From positions 1-37,740 of the forward strand of contig JAFGPS010000036.1 in the NCBI GenBank assembly GCA_016936075.1: a stretch of 37,740 nucleotides of DNA, written 5' to 3'. Every line of letters begins with the position of its first letter. Within the stretch, counting starts at the first letter, position 1. Below are positions 1 through 6,091 of this stretch, piece by piece. Source of the DNA: Sedimentisphaerales bacterium. Lineage in GTDB: Bacteria; Planctomycetota; Phycisphaerae; Sedimentisphaerales; Anaerobacaceae. The notes under the pieces were generated by a model. That model did not search any database, was not told where the DNA came from, and saw only the letters and a list, made by a program, of their open reading frames with translations. Both the position numbers and the translations under genes were made by a program.

Positions 1-1
1 C

Positions 2-115
2 GAAGCTGGCTCTGGTCAGGGAAGCGGCAGTCAACAAAGCAACTCGCAACAACAAAGCGAAGCTGGCTCTGGTCAGGGAAGCAGCAGCCAACAAAGCAAC
101 TCGCAACAGCAAGGT
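2..115 (+). repeat. 57-bp tandem repeat, two copies, coding for a Q/S/G-rich 19-residue unit
   Basis: Bases 2-58 and 59-115 are near-identical 57-bp units that differ at only a few positions, in frame with the gene. Each codes for 19 residues of the form EAGSGQGS(G/S)SQQSNSQQQ followed by S or G. The array runs off the left edge, so copy number is unknown. It is a coding minisatellite in a linker, not a CRISPR array: there are no spacers. Confidence 0.9.
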
Positions 116-925
116 AGTGATAGTAATAATGAAAATGGTATGCAGGATTCATCAAATATCTCTGAACTAAATTCATATGAACAATCACAAAGCCAGGCTA
201 TTGCTGAAGCACAACTTAAAATGCTGCAAGCAAAACAAGCTCAGTTACAGAATAATGTCTCACAATTACAGCAGAAGCTGGAATCTATTTCGCAAAGCTC
301 AGAAGGCAACATGTCTCAATTATCTAAAGAAGTCCAGAAACATCTTGGTGAAGCTCTTAAAGATATGGAACAATTTCAGGAGAAGATGGATGAGTTGCAA
401 TACCAGCCGCAGGAATATGACAAGAAAGCAGAGGAAGCTTCTGAATTCATGGAATCTGCCGCAGATAAACTTGATTCAGCCGGCATAACATTAGAAAATG
501 GTTTGGGAAGCAGCAAGGAAAAACAATTGGCGAAAGAGCTAAAGAAAAATGCAGAGTTATTGTCAGAAGATGCAGATGCGCTGGACGATGAACTCACAGA
601 ACTGGAACGCGAACGCTTGGAAGCTTTGCGTCAGGCCGCTATGAAATTACTTGAAAATAATGTAACTCCTCAAATATCTCGTGGTGGAGGCAACGGGACT
701 AATAATCTTAATCCTGGTACTCTTGTTATAACAGCGGAAGGCAATTCAAGTGATAAAGATACAGCGAGAGAAATTGCCAGGCATTTCTGGTTTCTTGCTA
801 TCGAGCTTGAAAAAAGAAAAGAACAGCCAATAGAAGATGAACCTTCAGATTCGAGATTCGTTGAGATTGAGAATGATTTTTTTGAGAAAGCCGCTCAATA
901 CAAATCCGGAGAGAATGGAAAATGA
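2..925 (+). CDS. DUF4175-like coiled-coil protein, C-terminal part (5' end outside window)
   Basis: The frame is open from the first codon in the window (base 2), so the real start lies upstream; the first internal ATG is at 140 but nothing marks it as a start. The visible protein begins with a Q/S/G/N-rich low-complexity stretch made of a 19-residue tandem repeat, then a long, highly charged helical region rich in Q, E, K and L (roughly residues 55-200 of the visible part) that looks like coiled coil, then a short C-terminal segment. No membrane segment is visible in this part. It overlaps the next gene by ATGA (922-925), so translation is probably coupled. In Planctomycetes and Bacteroidetes a large DUF4175-type membrane protein with a Q/G-rich coiled-coil tail often precedes a VWA membrane protein; assignment to that family is inference from composition and position. 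The function is unknown. Confidence 0.6.
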   Translation, partial: EAGSGQGSGSQQSNSQQQSEAGSGQGSSSQQSNSQQQGSDSNNENGMQDSSNISELNSYEQSQSQAIAEAQLKMLQAKQAQLQNNVSQLQQKLESISQSSEGNMSQLSKEVQKHLGEALKDMEQFQEKMDELQYQPQEYDKKAEEASEFMESAADKLDSAGITLENGLGSSKEKQLAKELKKNAELLSEDADALDDELTELERERLEALRQAAMKLLENNVTPQISRGGGNGTNNLNPGTLVITAEGNSSDKDTAREIARHFWFLAIELEKRKEQPIEDEPSDSRFVEIENDFFEKAAQYKSGENGK

Positions 926-3126
926 TTTTTGCAGATTACCCGGGACATCTTGTTGCAATAGCAGTTTTGGCGATAGCTGCCGGAATTATCTTTTGGGCGT
1001 TCCGTTGTTCGGAGCTTCAAAAAGGAAAATATAGATTTCTTAGAGTGTTTCTAATCGCAATAAAGTTTCTGACTATCTTGATTTTAATTTTAATTTTATG
1101 GAATCCATCACGGTCAGAACTGGTTGAAACTATCTCAAAAAATAATGTTTTAGTGTTTTTCGATACAAGCGAAAGTATGTCTGTTGCAGAGAAGGCAGGA
1201 ACCACAAGGCTTGATAATGCCATGAATATTTTCGAGGAGAAATTACACACTCCAGATAACCAGGAACCCGAATATAAAATTCTAGGCTTTGATAATGATG
1301 TTTACCATAGCGGCTCAACACAATTATTAAGACGCTGGGGTCATCATACGAATATACAAAATATTATTGAAACACTTGGAAAATACGATAAAGCCAATAC
1401 TTCAGAACAAGAAACTTCCGTTACTAACGACTCAACAAAAGGTGCAATTATATTTACCGATGGCCAGGCTGATAACCAGAGCATAACAAATTATTCGCCG
1501 CTTATGAGAGGAGATTTTCCTATCGTAATAGTTGGAGTTGGTTCGAGAAACAATGGTACTGATGTTGAAATAAAAACAATAAAAGCACCAATAAAAGCAC
1601 TGGTCGATTCAATTTATAATGTAGAGGTGGTTGCAGCCGCGAACAACCTGATAGATGATTCAGTAACAGTTGAACTTCTCAAAGATAATCTTGTTATTGA
1701 TTCTGTTCATGTCCAGGCAGATGAGTTTAAGAAAAACGATAAACAAGAGAATCAAAATGTAACTTTACAATTTACCGTAGCAGCTGATATTTTAGGTAGC
1801 CATAATCTTTCAGCTCGTGTAAAGGTTATAAAGGATGAGGTAAATATTGCAAATAATATTCAAAGCACGTTCGTTGATGTCGTGGAAAACGAAGAGTTGA
1901 ATATTTTATTTTACTCACAGGTTGCCGAATTTAATGTCGGAAAGGTCAGGCAAGTGCTTTCTTCCGATCCAAGAATAAATCTTGATTTCTGCCTCGATGC
2001 AATTAGAACTGTTGGGCGTTCTTCTTCTATAATAAACAAATTGGGCTACGCACAACTACCAGAAACACAGGAAGATTTTAATAAATATGATATTATTATT
2101 TTGGGAAATTTCAGTGCGGATACATTGAGCGAGCAACAAATAAGCGGCTTATACAATTTCGTAACTCAAAGAGGCGGAGGCTTGGTTATGCTGCCAGGCA
2201 GAGATGATTATGGTCCGGCAGGTTGGGATAATCCGCAAGTAAAGTTGCTGCTTCCTGTGATTTTCAATTCAAACGAATCAAAACTCTGGCCTCCTGATGC
2301 AGAACAAATGGAATTATCCCCCGAAGGGAATTATGAAATTATTTTACCGGACGAAGATATTCCATATTTCAATTTCGCTGTTTCAGCTTATTACAATGTA
2401 GATAAGGTTAAACCTTCGTCAAGCATACTGGCCGCTTCAGGGAATAGACCATTAATAATTATTCAGCGAATAGGCCGGGGTAAAGTATGCCTTCTAAATA
2501 TATCGAAACTGTTTTCCTGGTATCGAGAGGATAAGCAAGGAGGCTGGTTGTATAGTCTTTTGTCACAACTAACTTCATACCTTGGACAATCACCCGGCAA
2601 ATCTGCCGGGCTTGAATTATTTGCTGAAAGACAGAACGCAGATGAAAACAAAGTAAAGTTCATTGCGTACGTACGTGACAACAATTATTCTCCTGTATCG
2701 CAGGCAAACGTCCTCCTTAATCTAAATAATCAGATTTATTCTATGTCACCATCCGGTTCAGGCTACTATATCACTGAAATTGACAATATGCAGACAGATA
2801 GAATCGTTGCTTCCGCACAGGCTGAATTCGGGGGTATTTTTCTTGGAGAAAAGGCTATCGCAGTGAATCTTCCCTCTCGTAAAACGGAGATGAGTGATAC
2901 CAGATTTAACGAACAGTTTTTACAGAATCTTGCAAAACAACTCAACGGAACATATATATATAGTGACGACGTAGATAACGAACTTATAAATTCATTCGAT
3001 GCCCAATCACAGGTTGGTCATACAAATCGTGTTTTAAGTATCTGGCCAAACTGGTATTTATGGGGATTAATATGCCTGCTTCTCAGTTTCGAATGGTTTA
3101 TCAGGCGTGCAAAAGGGCTTGTATAA
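922..3126 (+). CDS. VWA-domain membrane protein with glutamine-amidotransferase-like domain
   Basis: This is a 734-residue inner-membrane protein of the BatA/VWA-plus-GATase-like type found in MoxR/DUF58-linked operons. Two hydrophobic helices (about residues 9-27 and 40-60) precede a von Willebrand A domain with the MIDAS motif DTSES (81-85) and a strand ending in TDG (179-181). A middle beta-rich region follows. Around 389-435 (strand YDIIILGNFSAD, then GGGLVMLPGRDDYGPAGW) lies a class-I glutamine-amidotransferase-like fold as in related planctomycete proteins; I see no clear catalytic Cys triad, so it is probably a non-enzymatic version. A last hydrophobic helix (about 711-727) ends in RRAKGLV, so the bulk should be periplasmic. 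It starts in the ATGA overlap with the upstream gene. The likely role is metal-dependent protein binding or assembly; the substrate is unknown. Confidence 0.75.
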   Translation: MIFADYPGHLVAIAVLAIAAGIIFWAFRCSELQKGKYRFLRVFLIAIKFLTILILILILWNPSRSELVETISKNNVLVFFDTSESMSVAEKAGTTRLDNAMNIFEEKLHTPDNQEPEYKILGFDNDVYHSGSTQLLRRWGHHTNIQNIIETLGKYDKANTSEQETSVTNDSTKGAIIFTDGQADNQSITNYSPLMRGDFPIVIVGVGSRNNGTDVEIKTIKAPIKALVDSIYNVEVVAAANNLIDDSVTVELLKDNLVIDSVHVQADEFKKNDKQENQNVTLQFTVAADILGSHNLSARVKVIKDEVNIANNIQSTFVDVVENEELNILFYSQVAEFNVGKVRQVLSSDPRINLDFCLDAIRTVGRSSSIINKLGYAQLPETQEDFNKYDIIILGNFSADTLSEQQISGLYNFVTQRGGGLVMLPGRDDYGPAGWDNPQVKLLLPVIFNSNESKLWPPDAEQMELSPEGNYEIILPDEDIPYFNFAVSAYYNVDKVKPSSSILAASGNRPLIIIQRIGRGKVCLLNISKLFSWYREDKQGGWLYSLLSQLTSYLGQSPGKSAGLELFAERQNADENKVKFIAYVRDNNYSPVSQANVLLNLNNQIYSMSPSGSGYYITEIDNMQTDRIVASAQAEFGGIFLGEKAIAVNLPSRKTEMSDTRFNEQFLQNLAKQLNGTYIYSDDVDNELINSFDAQSQVGHTNRVLSIWPNWYLWGLICLLLSFEWFIRRAKGLV

Positions 3127-3136
3127 GGATTATATT

Positions 3137-3946
3137 TTGATTAAAGGAAAAATATATTTTGTATTGCTATTAGTGCTATTAAGTTTATCTTCGATTTTAG
3201 AGGACTCAGCCGAAGGTAAAACGTATGCGATTATTATGCGCGGCATAAGTAAAGATGAACAATTCAAAGTAGCAAGAACCATAAATTTAATTAATTTAAG
3301 AGATTATTTACTAAATAATACTGAAGCTGCTTCTGATACAATAAATGTTCTCATACCTGAAGATACAGGAAATAATAATGTAAATAGCTCTCAATTTACA
3401 AACGTACAAAAAATAGTAGCTAATCTCGAATCTGTTATAAATTCCGACGACAAGTTTATTTTTTATTATACAGGACAGGCAAACGTTGTGAATCAACAAT
3501 TACGCTTTAATTTACCGGGTGATGATATTACACAAGTAGAATTGGGACAGTTGCTAACAAATATAAAAGCATCGTCTATGCTTATCGTACTTGACTGCCC
3601 TGCTTCCGGTCTTGCTGTAAAAGAGCTTTCTGCAAAAGGCAGAATTATAATATGCAGTTGTACAGATGAGCAGCGATTCAGTATGAAATTCGGCGAATAT
3701 TTCATATCCGCATTAACCAGTAGTGAAACTGATATTGACAATGACAATAAGAAATCAATATTGGAAGTATTTTTATCAACTTCAAAAAATATACAAGACT
3801 GGTATCGAAAAGAAAAATTGCTTTTGAATGAAACGCCTGTACTCGATGACAATGGTGACGGAAAACCATCCAAAGAGCCATGGCGATATATAATTGATAT
3901 GAAGGACGGCCTTGCGTCTTCTAAATTCTTTCTTGAAAAGGAGTAG
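3137..3946 (+). CDS. exported caspase/C13-like protein lacking the catalytic dyad
   Basis: I place the start at TTG 3137 because an AGGA (3126-3129) sits 7 bases upstream and the product then opens with a compact signal peptide (MIKGKIYFVLLLVLLSLSS). A GTG at 3107, overlapping the previous gene by 20 bases, is the alternative. The 269-residue product has the layout of bacterial caspase/peptidase C13-like proteins: a strand KTYAIIMRG, a strand FIFYYTGQA where active members read GHG, FNLPGDDIT, a strand VLDCPASG where active members carry the nucleophile Cys, a strand GRIIICSCT, FGEYFISAL, a D-rich segment before SILEVF, and DDNGDGKPS near the end. The His position is Gln (114) and the expected Cys position is Pro (155), with a Cys one residue earlier. 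It is therefore probably a non-catalytic binding or scaffold protein working in the periplasm with its operon partners. The family call is from motif order only. Confidence 0.6.
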   Translation: MIKGKIYFVLLLVLLSLSSILEDSAEGKTYAIIMRGISKDEQFKVARTINLINLRDYLLNNTEAASDTINVLIPEDTGNNNVNSSQFTNVQKIVANLESVINSDDKFIFYYTGQANVVNQQLRFNLPGDDITQVELGQLLTNIKASSMLIVLDCPASGLAVKELSAKGRIIICSCTDEQRFSMKFGEYFISALTSSETDIDNDNKKSILEVFLSTSKNIQDWYRKEKLLLNETPVLDDNGDGKPSKEPWRYIIDMKDGLASSKFFLEKE

Positions 3947-3952
3947 TGAAAA

Positions 3953-4756
3953 ATGAACAGACGAAATTTTCTAAAAACAGCTTCTAAAACAGCGGCAGGA
4001 TTATTATTGTCTGGAAATATTTGTAATGCCGCAAACCAGGAGCAGGAAATAGACGATCTTGAAAAATATGATTTTATTATGCCCAGAGTAAAGTTCACTC
4101 CTTTAAGAGTACCCGGAAGAGGACAGGCCCCTGATAAATGGCATGTCAGGCCGGGAGGTGACAGAAACCTTTTAAGACGTCTAAGTACTGTCATACGATG
4201 CAAAACAAAACCAATTCTTTATGTTAACGAAAATAACGGATTTGTACCGTCAATAGGTACAGACAATCAATTTAATGATATAGTTACTTTTGATAACAGA
4301 GATAAAATTATTAAATACCCATTTCTTTTTATGACCGGCGAAAATGAATTCAGATTTACGCAAAACCAGAAAGATAATTTGCGTGATTATATAAAACGCG
4401 GCGGCTTTTTATTCATGGAAGATTGCGTTGTTGACCATGGAGGCGATTTTTTCTTCAGAAGTGCATACGACATTTTAGAAAATGTTTTCGGGAAAAGCTC
4501 TGTGAAAACAATTCCAAGATCGCATGAAATATTTCATAATGTATTTGATCTCGGTGACATAGGCTTGCCATATATGCAGGGCCAGCCCCACGGCGCTCGC
4601 GGAATATTTATTAATGATCGTCTGGCTATACTTTTAAGTTCTCACGACATACACTGCGGCTGGTGCGATAACGATTGCACACATTTCGGACCAGTTAAGT
4701 ATGAGCAATCAATTCAAATGGGAATAAATATTATCATGTATTCGATAACACACTAA
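3953..4756 (+). CDS. Tat-exported DUF4159 domain protein
   Basis: The protein has 267 residues and starts 6 bases after the previous stop, behind AAGGAG (3938-3943). The N-terminus carries a twin-arginine signal: RRNFLK (residues 3-8), then a short hydrophobic stretch ending near ICNA. The rest fits DUF4159: PRVKFTPLRVPGRG, then a strand and loop PFLFMTGENEFRFT, then LRDYIKRGGFLFMEDC with a following DHGGDFFFRS, PRSHEIFHNVFDL, and a C-terminal HCGWCDNDCTHFGP. Tat export suggests folding, perhaps with a cofactor, before crossing the membrane. In Planctomycetes DUF4159 genes typically close the VWA/DUF4175 operon, as here. Biochemical function is unknown. The stop codon overlaps, tail to tail, the stop of the minus-strand HAF/PEP-CTERM frame. 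Confidence 0.8.
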   Translation: MNRRNFLKTASKTAAGLLLSGNICNAANQEQEIDDLEKYDFIMPRVKFTPLRVPGRGQAPDKWHVRPGGDRNLLRRLSTVIRCKTKPILYVNENNGFVPSIGTDNQFNDIVTFDNRDKIIKYPFLFMTGENEFRFTQNQKDNLRDYIKRGGFLFMEDCVVDHGGDFFFRSAYDILENVFGKSSVKTIPRSHEIFHNVFDLGDIGLPYMQGQPHGARGIFINDRLAILLSSHDIHCGWCDNDCTHFGPVKYEQSIQMGINIIMYSITH

Positions 4757-5025
4757 AGAGTTCTTCGTCTTTTCATCCAGCGAATTCCACCAAGCCCAAT
4801 ACAACCCAACAGTAATGCTCCCGGCGCAGGAATTGTATAAACAAATCCATGTCCGCTCCAGGATGTATCTCAATAACCACCTACTATTGTTCCCCCATCT
4901 ATTCCATATACGTAGGTACTTATTGCTCCTGGATAATCCAATGTAGTCCAGTTTGCATGAGATGAATTAGAGGTGTTAAGTAGAATCAAAATGACTATTA
5001 TAATAACATAGCTTTTAATTTTCAT
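4753..5025 (-). pseudogene. HAF-repeat / PEP-CTERM-type surface protein, interrupted by one TGA
   Basis: On the minus strand, ATG at 5025 opens 91 codons to TAG at 4755-4753 with a single internal stop, TGA at 4872-4870 (codon 52). The translation makes sense across that stop: a signal peptide (MKIKSYVIIIVILILLNTSN), then a HAF-type repeat reading WTTLDYPGAISTYVYGI, DGGTIVGGY, stop, DTSWSGHGFVYT, and finally a PEP-CTERM-like sorting tail with a PAPGA motif, a hydrophobic helix (LLLGCIGLGG) and RRRTL. An AGAAAG lies about 5 bases before the ATG. Either the gene is a recent nonsense-mutated pseudogene, or it gives only a 51-residue secreted fragment, or the TGA is a sequencing error. The short single-repeat length also suggests a shrunken copy of a larger HAF protein. 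It lies antisense to no other gene apart from the shared stop region. Confidence 0.7.
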
Positions 5026-5290
5026 TGTATCTTTCTCTCAATTTTATAATGAAAGCATACGTTCTATGTATAACCTTTATTCTTTTTACGACTTCTATCA
5101 GCAAAGTTCTGATATATTTTGTCTGTAAAAAAGCTCCGTATCCTCTGATATTCCCTTGTCTTAGGCCTGAAAGATATACCCTTATCCTCCTATATTATCT
5201 TTATTATCATTTCTCAACTGATTTGTCAAGATTTATTCCCCTATATTTTGCAGGTGATTGAATTTAGAAAAAATATTTAAAAAGAAATAC
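5026..5290. other. gene-free stretch upstream of the feo promoter
   Basis: These 265 bases sit between the divergent HAF/PEP-CTERM frame and the feo operon. I see no convincing gene. A minus-strand TTGACA (5229-5224) has a weak -10 match TAATAA 17 bases downstream (5206-5201) and could drive the HAF frame. The T-rich plus-strand ORF at 5025-5261 has no recognisable domain and no ribosome binding site that I trust. Confidence 0.4.
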
Positions 5291-5319
5291 TTGACAAGTT
5301 AGGCTCTCCTAACTATATT
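5291..5319 (+). promoter_or_regulatory. sigma-70-type promoter of the dtxR-feoA-feoB operon
   Basis: A perfect TTGACA -35 (5291-5296) is followed 17 bases later by TATATT (5314-5319), one mismatch from the -10 consensus. The start codon of the regulator gene is 33 bases beyond the -10. The promoter is seen directly; its activity is inferred. Confidence 0.8.
5297..5314. promoter_or_regulatory. perfect 18-bp palindrome in the promoter spacer, likely DtxR-family operator
   Basis: AGTTAGG-CTCT-CCTAACT is a perfect inverted repeat with 7-bp arms and a 4-bp centre. It fills the gap between the -35 and -10 boxes and touches the -10. The TTAGG...CCTAA core resembles the iron/manganese boxes bound by DtxR, IdeR and MntR-type repressors. 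Its position would block RNA polymerase, so the operon is probably repressed by its own first gene when metal is plentiful. Confidence 0.75.
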
Positions 5320-5351
5320 AGAGATAACTTACATTTAATATTTATAAATAT

Positions 5352-5816
5352 ATGACAATAAAAAACGAAAAATTGAGTTCTTCTCTCGAAGATTATCTTG
5401 AGGCGATATATAACCTTGCCGGTGAAAATAACATAACTCGCAGTAAGGATATCGCTGAGGATATTGGAGTTTCGAGAGCCTCGGTAACAGGGGCTTTACG
5501 TGCATTAAAAGAGAAAAATTTAGTAAATTATAAGCCATATAATTATATAAGCCTGACAGAATCAGGCAAACTTGCTGCTGCTGAAATTGCTAACAAGCAT
5601 GAAATTTTGAAATCATTTTTCATCGAAATACTTGATGTAAACAAAGATGTGGCCCAGCAGGCAGCTTGTAAAGCAGAACATGCTCTGGGTTCTGATATTA
5701 CTGAAAGATTGTTATCCTTTGTTGAGTTTATGGGCAAAAGCAACCGGAAAAGGTATGATATAATTAAAGAATTTAAAACATTCTGCAAAGATAAGAAAAA
5801 AGCAGAGAAGAAATAA
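5352..5816 (+). CDS. DtxR/MntR-family metal-dependent transcriptional repressor
   Basis: The protein has 154 residues: an N-terminal winged helix (about 8-70, with DIAEDIGVSRASVTGALRALKEKNLV as the helix-turn-helix) and a dimerisation/metal-binding domain (about 75-140). The third, SH3-like domain of DtxR is missing. Metal ligands can be placed by alignment to known family members: D14 and E17 in SLEDYLEA (MntR-like), H83 in NKHEIL, and C106, E109, H110 in CKAEH (the DtxR-type Cys-x2-Glu-His). It is the first gene of the feo operon, with FeoA starting 2 bases after its stop, and a palindrome lies in its promoter. Fe2+-sensing repression of its own operon is the natural inference; Mn2+ sensing cannot be excluded. 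Confidence 0.88.
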   Translation: MTIKNEKLSSSLEDYLEAIYNLAGENNITRSKDIAEDIGVSRASVTGALRALKEKNLVNYKPYNYISLTESGKLAAAEIANKHEILKSFFIEILDVNKDVAQQAACKAEHALGSDITERLLSFVEFMGKSNRKRYDIIKEFKTFCKDKKKAEKK

Positions 5817-5818
5817 AT

Positions 5819-6091
5819 ATGGAACAAAAAGAAATAAAACCTCTTTCAAAAATTCGCTCAGGTGAAAAAGCTAAGCTTGTTAATATTGAAGCGGGACGAG
5901 GATTGAACAATCGGCTCGCATCAATGGGACTTGTATCAGACGTTGAAATATCAGTTGTTAGCAATAGCCATCCCGGTCCTTTTGTAATTAATGTCAAAGG
6001 CTCAAAAGTGATGCTTGGACGTGGAATGGCAAATAAAATTATGGTATCAGGCTGTGACAATGAAAAAGATAACAGCGGCTCTGGCCGGTAA
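5819..6091 (+). CDS. feoA: ferrous iron transport protein A
   Basis: This 90-residue SH3-like FeoA protein has the typical order PLSKIRSGEKAKLVNIEAG, RLASMGLVSDVEISVV, PGPFVINVKGSKVMLGRGMANKIMV. FeoA binds or supports the FeoB transporter on the cytoplasmic side. The gene begins 2 bases after the regulator stop and runs 32 bases into feoB, so the three are clearly one transcriptional unit. The regulator lacks the C-terminal SH3 domain of DtxR, which belongs to the same fold family as FeoA; any direct contact between the two is speculation. Confidence 0.9.
   Translation: MEQKEIKPLSKIRSGEKAKLVNIEAGRGLNNRLASMGLVSDVEISVVSNSHPGPFVINVKGSKVMLGRGMANKIMVSGCDNEKDNSGSGR

Noticed and set aside
2-115. 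Short direct repeats resembling a CRISPR array
   Set aside because: The units are contiguous, 57 bp and in frame, with no spacers.
3493-4203. 236-codon minus-strand open frame
   Set aside because: It lies antisense to the pseudo-caspase and DUF4159 genes, has no recognisable domain and is rich in Ser and Phe as expected for an antisense shadow.
5161-5170. GGCCTAA-like core on the minus strand, as in the c-di-GMP-I riboswitch
   Set aside because: The other conserved parts of that riboswitch (AGGGCAAACC, GCAAAGCC, GGTAGGTAGCGGGG) are absent.
5025-5261. 78-codon plus-strand open frame
   Set aside because: T-rich with no trusted ribosome binding site or motif; it begins over the start of the HAF/PEP-CTERM frame and probably is chance.
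6015-6059. Upstream ATG start for feoB
   Set aside because: The 15 extra codons lie inside feoA, and family members begin just before the GNPNCGKTT motif, as from ATG 6060.
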